Source: Carnobacterium pleistocenium FTR1 (GTDB lineage Bacteria; Bacillota; Bacilli; Lactobacillales; Carnobacteriaceae). Taken from it: a stretch of DNA of 64,000 bases. Positions within the stretch are counted from its first letter, which is position 1. Each line of letters opens with the position of its first letter. Below the pieces are notes generated by a model, which was not told the DNA's origin, ran no database searches, and was given only the letters and a program-made list of their open reading frames with translations. The translations under genes were made by a program, and so were the position numbers. Shown here piece by piece: positions 19,072 to 29,340 of this stretch. Where the stretch lies: the NCBI RefSeq assembly GCF_000744285.1, contig NZ_JQLQ01000002.1, forward strand, positions 1,674,001 through 1,738,000. The letters run 5' to 3'.

Positions 19072-19636
19072 TTTTCTCACCCTGATCACTGTTGTATTCA
19101 TACATAACGATTTGGCTTGATCCATAAATTTCATTTCTAAAAGCAGTTGCTCCTCCAATTTTTTCTTTTAGATGTGTCCGCTTATCTAGCTCACAGATAA
19201 TAATAGCCTCATCATTTAGTAAATCAGAATTTATTATTTTTTCAATTTGTTTTTCAATTTCTTGTTCAGCATAAGGAGGGTCTAAAAATAACAGATCAAA
19301 CTTTTTATTGCCTTTCAACAAATCTATAGCTCGATTAGCGTCATTTCGATAAATCTCAAATTTCCCAGATTCTTTTGTAACGCTAATATTTTCTTTAATC
19401 GTTTTAATGGCTAACGGATCTTGATCAATCAATACAGCTTTGACCATACCACGGGAAACAGCTTCAATTGCTAATCCTCCGCTTCCAGCAAATAAATCCA
19501 AACAAGCTCCTCCATCAAAATATGGTCCGATAATATTAAAGATAGATTCTTTCACTTTATCTGTCGTGGGTCTCGTATTGTTTCCGGGAACAGCCTTTAA
19601 TTTTCTGCCTCCATATTCACCTGTAATAATTCGCAT
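19064..19636 (-). CDS. rsmD: 16S rRNA (guanine-966-N2)-methyltransferase
   Basis: 190 residues. Rossmann-type SAM methyltransferase with the SAM loop [14 protein letters not shown] and the catalytic LDPPYAEQ motif characteristic of N2-guanine methylation. The N-terminus [18 protein letters not shown] is typical. AAAGGAAG precedes the ATG. It heads a coupled pair with coaD. Confidence 0.94.
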   Translation of the reverse strand: MRIITGEYGGRKLKAVPGNNTRPTTDKVKESIFNIIGPYFDGGACLDLFAGSGGLAIEAVSRGMVKAVLIDQDPLAIKTIKENISVTKESGKFEIYRNDANRAIDLLKGNKKFDLLFLDPPYAEQEIEKQIEKIINSDLLNDEAIIICELDKRTHLKEKIGGATAFRNEIYGSSQIVMYEYNSDQGEKNE

Positions 19637-19744
19637 ATTTAATCTTCCTTTCGTTTTTCACTCTACTTTACTAGTAGAAACAGATTTTATAATACTAAAT
19701 GCTAAACAAGCCGATATATGTATCGACTTATTCAGCATTTGTGA

Positions 19745-20058
19745 TTAAAAGACGGTCTCGCTAGATTTATTCTCTTCAATATGCTCTTTATTATTAGCAC
19801 TCTTTTTTTCTTTCCCAAAAAAATCTTTAAAATCTAAACTAATAAGAGGTCTATAAGATAGTTCTACTTTTCGAACGAAATGTAGTTCGCTTAATTTTTT
19901 TGCGTCATTTCTACATCAGATTGATTGATGTACATGACAACATATTTCATTCGTCGAGAGGCATAATGAATCAACCCAAAACGTTTAAGTGTTTTAAAGT
20001 GCCTTAAACTGTATACCCAAACTATGATCCCTTGTCTTTCATTTGTGGTTAACTCCAT
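19745..20058 (-). pseudogene. ylbG: YlbG-family (DUF2129) gene with a one-base frameshift
   Basis: From the ATG at 20058 (with AAAAGGAG upstream) the frame reads MELTTNERQGIIVWVYSLRH and continues to a TAA at 19891, only 55 residues. One base earlier in phase the homology resumes as LSELHFVRKVELSYRP and runs to a stop at 19745. From my memory of Bacillus YlbG the two parts match one continuous protein of about 90 residues, and here they would make 104. The break falls in a run of seven A within CAAAAAAATTAA. Possible causes are a real loss, polymerase slippage, a -1 ribosomal shift on A-AAA-AAT, or a sequencing error. It sits between the ylbC-like gene and rsmD, as in Bacillus. Confidence 0.75.
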
Positions 20059-20098
20059 GTCTTTGCTCCTTTTTCTATTAACTTTTATTTATTGTGTT

Positions 20099-21265
20099 TC
20101 ATTGAAGAATGAGTAAGATGTCTCTATCGCGATAGGCTACCCCAATTTCTGTCATCTTAGCATTCATTAGAAATTTTCGTTCAATTTCTAGGGTAAGCCA
20201 ATTCGTTACTAACCAAGTCATATCAGTTTTCTGGTTGGAATATAAAATACTCACTTCAGCTGATTTTAGATTTGTTCCTTGCAAAGTTCGTTCTATTTGC
20301 TCACTAGTGAGCGGTGGAGAATGTTGATTTGTATTGTTCTCACCGTATCTAGAATCATCATCAAAGATATACGTTTCACTGGAGGATAAACTGTTAGATT
20401 CGGTAAAGCTACTTTCTTCTTCAACTTGCCCACTAGATGTTTGTTGTGTCTCTTGATCTATAAAAATGGTTTGAGCTGCCTCAGACAGAGCATCATTTGG
20501 GCTTAAAACAGTAAGTCCATTCCTTTGACGCAATATATTTACTAGCTCGTACACTTGTCTCTTATTAGCTTCACTAATAGTTTTTTGCTCTGCTTCATCT
20601 ACAGCTATAGAATAATCTTCATCTTCTGCAGAACCATCATCATACACTCCTAAACGAAGCAAGGATGAAGAATCTAAATAACGGATCGCATTAATCTTAT
20701 TTGTCGAACGATCCATCATTAATACCGCAAATGCTTGGTTATCAAAAGCAACTAGCGGGCGATAGTTTAAATCACTTTCTGTTAATTCCAATGTTACTTG
20801 TTTGTCTTGACTCTCTACAGAATAAGTTGGATAAAAACTAGCAATTTGAAATACTTCTGTGATAGACATACCAATTTTAAAAGGAGCAACATTTAAATCA
20901 GAGCCCAACGCAAATAATTCAGTTATGACCCCATTATCTACTCCCAGTTGAATATAATCTGTTTCATCTTCTCCAAAAATCCACTGTTCACTACCATAAA
21001 TGGTTGGATCTATTCGCTTTGGGTCCCCAAAATTCTTTGTAAAACTTTCAACGTTTTTACCTATATAACTACCTAACCCTAAAACACGGAGCTGTTCAGG
21101 CTCTAATTCAGTTGTTTGGTAATCAAAGGACCCCGATTCAATAGATGCACTTTCTTCTTTTGGTGTGATAATATCTGTTTGGTTTTTTGAAATAATTTCC
21201 GGCAAATAATAAATGGCCAGAAGCATAATAAAAATCAATGGTATAGCTCTTAAAAATGTTTTCAC
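20099..21265 (-). CDS. CAP-associated domain protein, YlbC-like
   Basis: 388 residues with an N-terminal membrane/signal segment (about residues 5-23). A CAP-associated domain with two repeats follows (GLGSYIGKNVESFTKNFGDP, then a similar GMSITEVFQ unit). The C-terminal part looks like a degenerate CAP/SCP domain: the leading helix ELVNILRQRNGL and the final GVAYRDRD strand are recognisable. The central part is replaced by a Ser/Glu-rich linker and I do not see the usual His/Glu pocket. Start is a GTG with AGGAGG eight bases upstream; a nearby ATG is out of frame. Function unknown. Confidence 0.75.
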   Translation of the reverse strand: MKTFLRAIPLIFIMLLAIYYLPEIISKNQTDIITPKEESASIESGSFDYQTTELEPEQLRVLGLGSYIGKNVESFTKNFGDPKRIDPTIYGSEQWIFGEDETDYIQLGVDNGVITELFALGSDLNVAPFKIGMSITEVFQIASFYPTYSVESQDKQVTLELTESDLNYRPLVAFDNQAFAVLMMDRSTNKINAIRYLDSSSLLRLGVYDDGSAEDEDYSIAVDEAEQKTISEANKRQVYELVNILRQRNGLTVLSPNDALSEAAQTIFIDQETQQTSSGQVEEESSFTESNSLSSSETYIFDDDSRYGENNTNQHSPPLTSEQIERTLQGTNLKSAEVSILYSNQKTDMTWLVTNWLTLEIERKFLMNAKMTEIGVAYRDRDILLILQ

Positions 21266-21375
21266 TCATTTAGCCTCCTAAATTTGGTAGCTAAAGTATT
21301 CTAAACCAATATTTTGCTATATTTCAATAATTAAATAAGCCTTTTTTTGTAGTCTAGTCTATCTATACTTAAAAA

Positions 21376-24300
21376 TTATTTAGCTTCTATCTCAATTAAT
21401 AAATCTCCTGTTTCAATAACATCATTATTTTCAACGTAAATCTGATCGATGATTCCTTCTATATTTGCTTTAATTGTCGTTTCCATTTTCATAGCTTCCG
21501 TTATAATAATTGGTTGACCTTGGACTACCCGATCCCCTTTTTGGACCAATATTTCAAGAACAGACCCTGGCATAGTAGCACCAATATGTTCTTTATTTGT
21601 AGGCTCCGCCTTTTTTCGAACAGCTTTTGTACTCGTGATACTGTAATCTTTTACAACGACTTCTCTTCCTTGACCATTTAAATCGAAATACAAAATACGC
21701 ATTCCTTCAGAATTAGGTTCTCCAATTTGATTTAACTTTATAATCAATGTTTTTCCTTTTTCAATCTGAACTTCAATCGATTCTCCAGTTCGCATGCCAT
21801 GGAAGAATGTCATTGTGTCCAATAATGTTACCTCACCGAAATTTTCAAGATTTTTACGATAATCTAAAAATACTTGTGGATACATGATATAGCTGAGCAC
21901 ATCTTCTTGGGTTGGCTCTACTTGTATTTTAGCAGCTAGTTCTTTTTTGATTTCGTTAAAGTCAACTGACTTAGCTAGACTGCCTGGACGAACAGTTATT
22001 GGTTCTTTTCCCTTTAATATAATGCGTTGAAGTTCTTTAGGAAAACCACCAACAGGTTGGCCTAAGTCTCCCATAAAGAAACTGATAACCGATTCAGGGA
22101 AATCAATAGACATTCCTTTTTCATAGACATCTTCTTCTGACAACTTATTTTGAACCATAAATAAAGCCATATCTCCAACGACTTTTGATGAAGGTGTTAC
22201 TTTAATGATGTCTCCAAACATTTGGTTAACTGTTGCATACATTGTTTTGACTTCATCCCATTGTTCTACTAATCCTACTGCTTTGGATTGTTGTTGTAAA
22301 TTAGTGTATTGTCCACCTGGCATTTCATGTTGGTAGACTTCAGTTGAAGGGGCACTAATACCTACTTCAAAATCGCTGTAATGCGAACGAATATCTTCCC
22401 AATAGTGATTGATTTGTTGAACGTTCTCGATTGAAATATCTGGAACTCGCTCTGCATTTACTAATGCATAATACAAGCTATTCATACTTGGTTGGCTAGT
22501 TGCTCCACTAACAGCGCTCATCGCAACGTCTACAATGTCTACACCTGCTTTTACTGCCGCTGCATAAGTAAAGATTCCATTTCCACTAGTGTCATGTGTG
22601 TGTAAATGAATGGGTACATTTACAGTCTCTTTTAATTCACTGATTAATCGATATGCTGCTTGTGGCATTAATATGCCAGACATATCTTTTACTGCAATTA
22701 TATGAGCACCTTGGTTTTCTAATTCTCTTGCCATATTTTTATAGTATTCTATTGTGTATTTATCTCTTGAGGGATCATTAATATTTCCTGTATAACAAAT
22801 GGCCGCTTCAGCAATCTTTCCATTGTCGCGCACACTTTGAATGCTTTTTTCCATTTGTTGGATCCAGTTTAAGCTGTCAAAAATACGAAATACATCAATG
22901 CCATTTTGTGCTGCTTGTTGAATAAAAGCCTCAATAACATTATCAGGATAATTTTGGTAGCCAACCGCATTTGAGCCTCTAAATAACATTTGGAGTAACG
23001 TATCCGGCATTTTATTGCGCAATTTTGCCAATCTTTCCCAAGGATCTTCATTTAAAAAGCGATAAGCTACATCAAATGTCGCTCCTCCCCACATTTCTGA
23101 AGAGAACAATTGTGGAATACCCTTTTGAGTCTCTTCAGCAATATTTAAAAAGTCTTGCGTTCTCACACGAGTAGCTAATAGACTTTGATGTGCATCCCTA
23201 AAAGTTGTATCTGTCAGCAATACTTCTTGTTTATTTTTGATCCACTCAACGACTGCATCTGGACCATTTTTATCTAACACTTTTTTTGCACTTTCATAGT
23301 CATTTTCTAAAGTCAGTAATTTAGCAGGTTTTCTTGCTGGTGTAAAGAATTTTTTATCTCTTTTCTCAATTCCAGGAAAGCCATTTACTGTAATATTTCC
23401 AACATACTGCATCATTTTATTTCCACGGTCTCGAACTTTTGAGAATTCAAATAATTCAGGCGTTGTATCAATAAAAGTTGTTTTAGCTTCACCTGATAGA
23501 AAAACAGGATGAGAAATAACATTTTGCATAAATGGAATATTTGTTTTTACACCTCGAATGCGAAATTCTTTTAGTGCACGTGCCATTTTTTGAACGGCCA
23601 ATTCAAAAGTTGATGCGTGGACACAAGCCTTAACTAACAGCGAATCAAAGAAAGGTGTCACAACACTCCCTTGGAATCCATTTCCTGCATCGAGACGAAT
23701 ACCAAATCCACCTGGAGAACGATAGGTATTAATCTTACCAGTATCTGGCAAAAAATTGTTCATAGGGTCTTCTGTTGTAATACGACATTGGATTGCTGCT
23801 CCAATTAATGGAATATCATTTTGCTGCGGTACTCGAATATCTTTATGCAAATCTTTACCTTGAGCAATTAAAATTTGGGCTTGAACAATATCTATTCCTG
23901 TAATCATTTCAGTAATGGTGTGCTCAACTTGGACACGAGGGTTAACTTCGATAAAGTAAAAGTTGTCACCTTCTAATAAAAATTCGACCGTTCCAGCGTT
24001 CACATAGCCGACATGTTCCATTAATTGTACAGCCGATTGACACATTTCCATTCTTAATTTTTCTGAAATGGACACGCACGGAGCAACTTCAACGACTTTT
24101 TGATGGCGTCGTTGAACTGAACAGTCTCTTTCATATAGATGCACGATGTTTCCATGTGTATCTCCTAGAATTTGGACTTCTATATGCTTTGGATCTTGTA
24201 TATAACGTTCCACATAAATCTCGCTACTACCAAATGCTGCTTTAGCTTCACTTCTTGCTCGTTCAAAGCTATCTTTTACATCTGCTTCACTGTTGGCAAC

Positions 24301-24807
24301 ACGCATTCCTCGTCCGCCACCACCAAGTGCAGCTTTAATGATAATTGGATAGCCGTATTTTTTCCCAAACTCTTTAACACCTTCTAAGTCAGCTACTGGA
24401 CCGTCAGATCCTGGAATAGATTGGATGCCAGCTGCAATTGCTGCTTCCTTGGCTTTGATTTTATCCCCAAAAATGTCTAAGTGATGCAGTTTAGGTCCAA
24501 TAAAAGTAATATTTTCTTCTTCACAACGTCTAGCAAAGTCAATATTTTCAGATAAAAATCCATATCCTGGATGAATAGCATCCACTTCTGAATCTTTAGC
24601 AATACGAATTAAGTCTTCAATATCTAAATAAGCATCAATTGGCTTTTTACCTTTTCCTACTAAATAGGCCTCATCTGCTTTAAAACGATGGACGGACCCT
24701 TCATCTTCTTGTGCATAAACTGCTACCGTTTCAATGGCTAACTCTGTTAATGCTCTAAAAATACGAATGGCAATTTCACCACGGTTTGCTACTAATACTT
24801 TTTTCAT
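21376..24807 (-). CDS. pyc: pyruvate carboxylase
   Basis: 1143 residues, full length. Carboxylates pyruvate to oxaloacetate. The biotin carboxylase domain comes first (KVLVANRGEIAIRIFRA; GGGGRGMR ATP-grasp loop), then the carboxyltransferase TIM barrel (LLTDTTFRDAHQSLLATR from about residue 530) and the biotinyl domain, with EAMKMET and the biotin-carrying Lys1107. It supplies aspartate, and so the asd-dapA pathway, from pyruvate. The ftsW-pyc order is as in Bacillus. TAGGAGTGAC precedes the ATG. Confidence 0.97.
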   Translation of the reverse strand: MKKVLVANRGEIAIRIFRALTELAIETVAVYAQEDEGSVHRFKADEAYLVGKGKKPIDAYLDIEDLIRIAKDSEVDAIHPGYGFLSENIDFARRCEEENITFIGPKLHHLDIFGDKIKAKEAAIAAGIQSIPGSDGPVADLEGVKEFGKKYGYPIIIKAALGGGGRGMRVANSEADVKDSFERARSEAKAAFGSSEIYVERYIQDPKHIEVQILGDTHGNIVHLYERDCSVQRRHQKVVEVAPCVSISEKLRMEMCQSAVQLMEHVGYVNAGTVEFLLEGDNFYFIEVNPRVQVEHTITEMITGIDIVQAQILIAQGKDLHKDIRVPQQNDIPLIGAAIQCRITTEDPMNNFLPDTGKINTYRSPGGFGIRLDAGNGFQGSVVTPFFDSLLVKACVHASTFELAVQKMARALKEFRIRGVKTNIPFMQNVISHPVFLSGEAKTTFIDTTPELFEFSKVRDRGNKMMQYVGNITVNGFPGIEKRDKKFFTPARKPAKLLTLENDYESAKKVLDKNGPDAVVEWIKNKQEVLLTDTTFRDAHQSLLATRVRTQDFLNIAEETQKGIPQLFSSEMWGGATFDVAYRFLNEDPWERLAKLRNKMPDTLLQMLFRGSNAVGYQNYPDNVIEAFIQQAAQNGIDVFRIFDSLNWIQQMEKSIQSVRDNGKIAEAAICYTGNINDPSRDKYTIEYYKNMARELENQGAHIIAVKDMSGILMPQAAYRLISELKETVNVPIHLHTHDTSGNGIFTYAAAVKAGVDIVDVAMSAVSGATSQPSMNSLYYALVNAERVPDISIENVQQINHYWEDIRSHYSDFEVGISAPSTEVYQHEMPGGQYTNLQQQSKAVGLVEQWDEVKTMYATVNQMFGDIIKVTPSSKVVGDMALFMVQNKLSEEDVYEKGMSIDFPESVISFFMGDLGQPVGGFPKELQRIILKGKEPITVRPGSLAKSVDFNEIKKELAAKIQVEPTQEDVLSYIMYPQVFLDYRKNLENFGEVTLLDTMTFFHGMRTGESIEVQIEKGKTLIIKLNQIGEPNSEGMRILYFDLNGQGREVVVKDYSITSTKAVRKKAEPTNKEHIGATMPGSVLEILVQKGDRVVQGQPIIITEAMKMETTIKANIEGIIDQIYVENNDVIETGDLLIEIEAK

Positions 24808-24929
24808 TATGTCACTCCTAATCTTCGTATTTTTCTACTCGTTTTAGATAGCAGAATGAAACGTTTTATTAAAAATAGTGAAGTAAATAATCGTTTACTT
24901 TATCCCTATAAGGATATTTTCTTGTTTCA

Positions 24930-26072
24930 TTAACTCACTATTCTTTTATCTGCTGCACTGACATTTAATACTAAACCAATAGAGATGGTCAGCACAATCG
25001 TACTTGATCCTCCATAACTGATAAACGGAAAGGTTACTCCAGTAATAGGCATTAACCCAATTACTCCACCCAAATTAACTAGCCCTTGGACTAATAACAT
25101 AGTGGCAATTCCGATACAAAGCAATGATCCAAATGAATCCTTCGCCCTAATACCAACTAGATAAATTCGCAAGATCAATAAACCAAATAAAGCAATGATA
25201 ACTAATATACCAACAAATCCCATTTCTTCACCAATTATAGACATGATGAAGTCTGTATACGGCTCAGGAAGATAGCCTGTTTTCTGAATGCTTTCGCCAA
25301 TACCTACTCCAAAGAGTCCTCCACGCCTTAAAGCATAATATGAATTCACTAATTGAAGTCCCGCACTTTCAGAAACAGCAAAAGGATCCCAAAAAGCTAA
25401 AAAACGATCATATTGGTATTTTTCTATTAATGGCAAACTCATACCAAATGTACGGACAAGAGCGAGTATTCCGCCTATTAAAGCAATCCCTAATGCTCCA
25501 ACAGTTGCTGCTAATTTTGTCGAAACCCCACTCGCTAAAATCATGATAGTTCCAGTAACAAGTAATATAGCAGCTCCACCTACATCAGGTTGTAAAAGAA
25601 TCAATAGCAGATAAAATCCAAATAGTGTTAACGGTGGAGTTACCGTTTCTTTAAAGTTATGCACTAACTGATTTTGCTTTTTTGAAAAAATATAAGCAAA
25701 ATACCAAATAACAACTATTTTTGCAAACTCAGCCGGTTGAAATCCAAAACCTAAAATAAAGATCCAACCTTTTGCTCCATTTGTAACTTTTCCAAAGAAG
25801 AATAAATAAATAAGTAATACCGCTATTAAACCGCTAGCGATTACTAAGAATCGTTTATTTTTCAATAATTTATATTTGAATAAAAAAACAAACATACTTG
25901 TAACCAATCCCAAAATGACAAAAAACGCTTGTCTAATGAAATAACGTTGGGAGTCATCGTATTGGCTAATGGCAATATAACTACTAGCGCTGTAGACCAT
26001 TAGTATCCCTATTATGGATAAAACTAAGTAAGGGATGAAAATATAATAATCAAGGTATTTAAATTTTTTCAT
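24930..26072 (-). CDS. ftsW: FtsW/RodA/SpoVE-family peptidoglycan glycosyltransferase
   Basis: SEDS polymerase with about ten membrane segments and the family motifs YSASSY, GFQPAEFAK and the C-terminal PFISYGGSS. It polymerises lipid II at the division septum with a class B PBP. The ATG at 26072 gives 380 residues beginning MKKFKYLDYY, but the only good ribosome-binding site (AAAGGAGG) lies 25 bases upstream. The segment between can fold as GGCTA/TAGCC and might bring the two together. A longer frame to a TTG at 26132 lacks support. Confidence 0.85.
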   Translation of the reverse strand: MKKFKYLDYYIFIPYLVLSIIGILMVYSASSYIAISQYDDSQRYFIRQAFFVILGLVTSMFVFLFKYKLLKNKRFLVIASGLIAVLLIYLFFFGKVTNGAKGWIFILGFGFQPAEFAKIVVIWYFAYIFSKKQNQLVHNFKETVTPPLTLFGFYLLLILLQPDVGGAAILLVTGTIMILASGVSTKLAATVGALGIALIGGILALVRTFGMSLPLIEKYQYDRFLAFWDPFAVSESAGLQLVNSYYALRRGGLFGVGIGESIQKTGYLPEPYTDFIMSIIGEEMGFVGILVIIALFGLLILRIYLVGIRAKDSFGSLLCIGIATMLLVQGLVNLGGVIGLMPITGVTFPFISYGGSSTIVLTISIGLVLNVSAADKRIVS

Positions 26073-26258
26073 ATTTACGGCTAAAAGAAGCCTATAGCCT
26101 CCTTTATTCTCTAATTTCATTCGTGTTGACAAATTAGTTAGTCTTCTAAAACTATTGATTATTTCGCAACACTATTATTATAGCAACAAAATATCTATCC
26201 AACAATAACAAAGGGTGCTAATTTAGTTTAATCACTTATTTTAATGAAGGATTTCTAT

Positions 26259-26311
26259 AAAAAAAGACAGTTTCCAAAAATGATTACCCATTTTTGGAAA
26301 ACTGTCTTTTT
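26259..26311. terminator. typA terminator
   Basis: A long inverted repeat: AAAAAAGACAGTTTCC at the left pairs with the GGAAAACTGTCTTTTTT arm, with an inner CAAAAATG/CATTTTTG stem. T-run follows on both strands. It isolates typA from ftsW. Confidence 0.85.
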
Positions 26312-26322
26312 TAATTTTAGTT

Positions 26323-28164
26323 TTAGATTTGTGATGATTTATTTTTCTTAGCAGATCTTTCACGTTCACTTTTATTTAATACTTGTTTACGTAAACGAAC
26401 ACTTTCAGGAGTGATTTCACAATACTCATCATCAGTTATGAATTCTAATGATTCTTCAAGTGTTAAATGACGAGGTGCTTTGATTACGTTAGTTTGGTCT
26501 TTATTAGCAGAACGAACGTTAGTTTTTTGTTTAGCTTTTGTGATATTTACAGTAATATCATTATCACGAGCGTTTTCTCCAACGATCATACCTTCATAAA
26601 TTTCAGTACTTGGTTCAATGAAAATTGTTCCACGGTCTTCAACACCCATGATACCATAAGTTGTTGTTTTACCAGTTTCAGTTGAAACTAAAGCACCATT
26701 GCGACGTCCACCAATTTTAGTTTTCAAACGTGGCAAGTATTGATCAAATGTATGGTTCATAATTCCATATCCACGAGTCATTGAAAGGAATTCTGTAGAA
26801 TAACCAATTAATCCACGAGCTGGAGCTAGGAAAGTCAATTTAACTTGACCATTTCCGTTATTGATCATATCTTTCATTTCGCCTTTACGAGCACTTAGAG
26901 ATTCAATAATTGAACCCATGTATTCTTCCGGAGTATCAATTTGAACTAATTCAAATGGTTCACATTGAACACCATCAAAGTCTCTCAAGATAACTTCTGG
27001 ACGAGAAACTTGTAATTCATAGCCTTCACGACGCATATTTTCAATAAGAATTGCCAAATGTAATTCTCCACGTCCTGAAACGATCCATGCATCTGGAGAA
27101 TCAGTATTTTCAATACGTAATGAAACATCTGTATGCAATTCAGACATTAAGCGTTCTTCAATTTTACGTGAAGTCACCCATTTACCTTCGCGACCTGCGA
27201 AAGGAGAATTGTTTACTAAGAAAGTCATTTGTAATGTTGGTTCGTCAATGTGAAGAATTGGTAATGGATCAACGTGATCAACTGGTGTAACCGTTTCTCC
27301 AACAAAGATATCTTCCATACCTGAAACAGCAATTAAATCTCCTGCTTTAGCTTCTTGGATTTCAACACGGTCTAAACCAAAGAATCCTAAAAGTTTTGTT
27401 ACTCGGAAGTTTTTAGTTGAACCATCTAATTTACTTAAAGTTACAGCATCTCCAACTTTAATTGTTCCACGGAATACACGTCCGATACCAATACGTCCAA
27501 CATAATCATTGTAATCTAATAATGATACTTGAAATTGTAAAGGTTCATCAGAGTTATCGATTGGAGCAGGGATTTCTGAAAGAATCGTATCAAAGATGTA
27601 GTTCATTGTTGGTTCTTGATCTTCTTTATCATCTGATAAACTAGATGTTCCATTCATTGCTGAAGCATAGATAACTGGAAAATCTAATTGATCATCATTC
27701 GCACCTAATTCAATAAATAATTCTAATACTTCGTCAACTACTTCTGCTGGACGGGCTGAATCTTTATCAATTTTGTTTACAACAACAATCGGAACACAAT
27801 TTTGCTCCAAGGCTTTTTTCAATACGAATCGTGTTTGTGGCATTGTTCCTTCATAAGAATCGACAACTAAAATAACGCCATCTACCATTTTCATGATACG
27901 TTCAACTTCTCCACCAAAGTCAGCATGTCCTGGTGTATCCAAGATATTGATATTAGTATCTTGGTATCTAACAGCAGTATTTTTAGCTAAGATTGTGATT
28001 CCACGTTCTTGCTCTAATGCATTTGAATCCATTGCACGTTCTGACAATTGACTATGTCCTTCTAATGTATCTGATTGCTTTAGTAATTCATCAACTAAGG
28101 TTGTTTTACCATGGTCGACATGGGCAATAATAGCAATATTTCTAAGATTTTCTCTTCTTTTCAT
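26323..28164 (-). CDS. typA: GTP-binding translational regulator TypA/BipA
   Basis: 613 residues. Ribosome-associated translational GTPase related to EF-G. G1 AHVDHGKTTL near residue 14, G3 DTPGHADFGGEVERIM and G4 NKID are intact, and the C-terminal EF-G-like and BipA-specific domains follow. BipA assists 50S assembly and growth under stress such as cold. TTGGAGG precedes the ATG. Confidence 0.96.
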   Translation of the reverse strand: MKRRENLRNIAIIAHVDHGKTTLVDELLKQSDTLEGHSQLSERAMDSNALEQERGITILAKNTAVRYQDTNINILDTPGHADFGGEVERIMKMVDGVILVVDSYEGTMPQTRFVLKKALEQNCVPIVVVNKIDKDSARPAEVVDEVLELFIELGANDDQLDFPVIYASAMNGTSSLSDDKEDQEPTMNYIFDTILSEIPAPIDNSDEPLQFQVSLLDYNDYVGRIGIGRVFRGTIKVGDAVTLSKLDGSTKNFRVTKLLGFFGLDRVEIQEAKAGDLIAVSGMEDIFVGETVTPVDHVDPLPILHIDEPTLQMTFLVNNSPFAGREGKWVTSRKIEERLMSELHTDVSLRIENTDSPDAWIVSGRGELHLAILIENMRREGYELQVSRPEVILRDFDGVQCEPFELVQIDTPEEYMGSIIESLSARKGEMKDMINNGNGQVKLTFLAPARGLIGYSTEFLSMTRGYGIMNHTFDQYLPRLKTKIGGRRNGALVSTETGKTTTYGIMGVEDRGTIFIEPSTEIYEGMIVGENARDNDITVNITKAKQKTNVRSANKDQTNVIKAPRHLTLEESLEFITDDEYCEITPESVRLRKQVLNKSERERSAKKNKSSQI

Positions 28165-28497
28165 TAATGTATTCCTCCAAGATTCTTCTAGTTATTTCAA
28201 TGCTACTGAATCGCTATCTACGAATAAAAATTTGTCCAATACATTTTTTTTGCACTTGAACTATCCATAAGTTTTTTTGCAATTATTTAATGAAAACGCA
28301 TTGAAAACTTATGAAGACAACTATCAACTTATCTATTCTAACACTTATAGGAGCAATTGGAAAGAAAAAAGAGAAGATAACGACATTTTTTTATTGAAAG
28401 CGATTTATTTATCAGCTGGTTCACATCTCTATTTTTGTGAATAATCAATCAATATTTGACTAGATAACTAACCATGCAACTTGATTTTCTACTTATC
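28165..28497. other. intergenic region before typA, no gene seen
   Basis: 333 AT-rich bases without a supported gene. On the minus strand a weak extended -10 (TGTTAGAAT, about 28335-28343) could serve typA. TGAAAACGCATTGA at 28291-28304 resembles a catabolite-responsive element with two mismatches. Neither is firm. Confidence 0.3.
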
Positions 28498-29283
28498 CTA
28501 TTTTTTTCCAGTCTTCAATAGTGCACTAATTTCTTTATGCGCTGTAGGAGGAGCAACAAGAGTAGGGTTTTTTTGCAGCAAATCAATCTTCTCACCGTTT
28601 AGCTTTGTATAAACTAAGCCAACCTCTTCAGCAATTACTTTGCCCGCAGCAATATCCCAAGGGGCTAAATATGCTGCCAAATATCCGATTAATCTTCCTG
28701 AAGCCACATGAGCTGTTTCGATACCTGCTGAACCGATTAAACGAACACCAGAACTCGCTCTACCAACCGTTCTGGCTAAACCTTCTTCTTTTGACATCAG
28801 AGCACTACTAATAGCTACTAGGCCTTCTTTTAAAGGCTTGTCTTCAATAATAGGGAGCAGGACATCATTGCAATATGCTCCTTTACCAACTTGAGCAGAA
28901 TACAATTTATCTTGCATCACATCATAAATATATCCTAATTGACCTTTTCCATTTTCGTAAATAGCTATCATAATAGCAAAATCAGATTGTTGTTTGATGA
29001 AATTTAAGGTTCCATCAATGGGGTCTATGATCCATACAACGCCATCTAGATGATTAATATCATCTCCGAATCCTTCTTCTCCTAAGATATGTTCTCCAGG
29101 AAAGAACTGATGGATCTTTTCGATAAATTGTTTCTCGATAGTTTTATCCATGTTTGTAACTAAATCGTTTCGATTTGATTTTCGCTCGATATCTAATTTA
29201 TCATTGAATGATTCTTTTATTATTGCCGCAGCAGCATAAATCCATTTTTTTATTAATTGGTCTCTTTCTATAACCTGATTCAA
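28498..29283 (-). CDS. inositol monophosphatase family protein
   Basis: 261 residues. Metal-dependent sugar-phosphate phosphatase fold. The metal-binding motif WIIDPIDGTLNF and the second signature PWDIAAGKVIAEEVG are complete, with GEEGFG providing the Glu ligand. Substrate in Gram-positives is uncertain: it could be inositol phosphate, PAP or NADP-like. It probably forms an operon with the UPF0223 gene upstream, 57 bases away. Confidence 0.88.
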   Translation of the reverse strand: MNQVIERDQLIKKWIYAAAAIIKESFNDKLDIERKSNRNDLVTNMDKTIEKQFIEKIHQFFPGEHILGEEGFGDDINHLDGVVWIIDPIDGTLNFIKQQSDFAIMIAIYENGKGQLGYIYDVMQDKLYSAQVGKGAYCNDVLLPIIEDKPLKEGLVAISSALMSKEEGLARTVGRASSGVRLIGSAGIETAHVASGRLIGYLAAYLAPWDIAAGKVIAEEVGLVYTKLNGEKIDLLQKNPTLVAPPTAHKEISALLKTGKK

Positions 29284-29340
29284 AAGAATCGCTTCCTTTC
29301 AAAAGTAACTATTTTTAGTTTGCCAAAAAGATCAAACACC

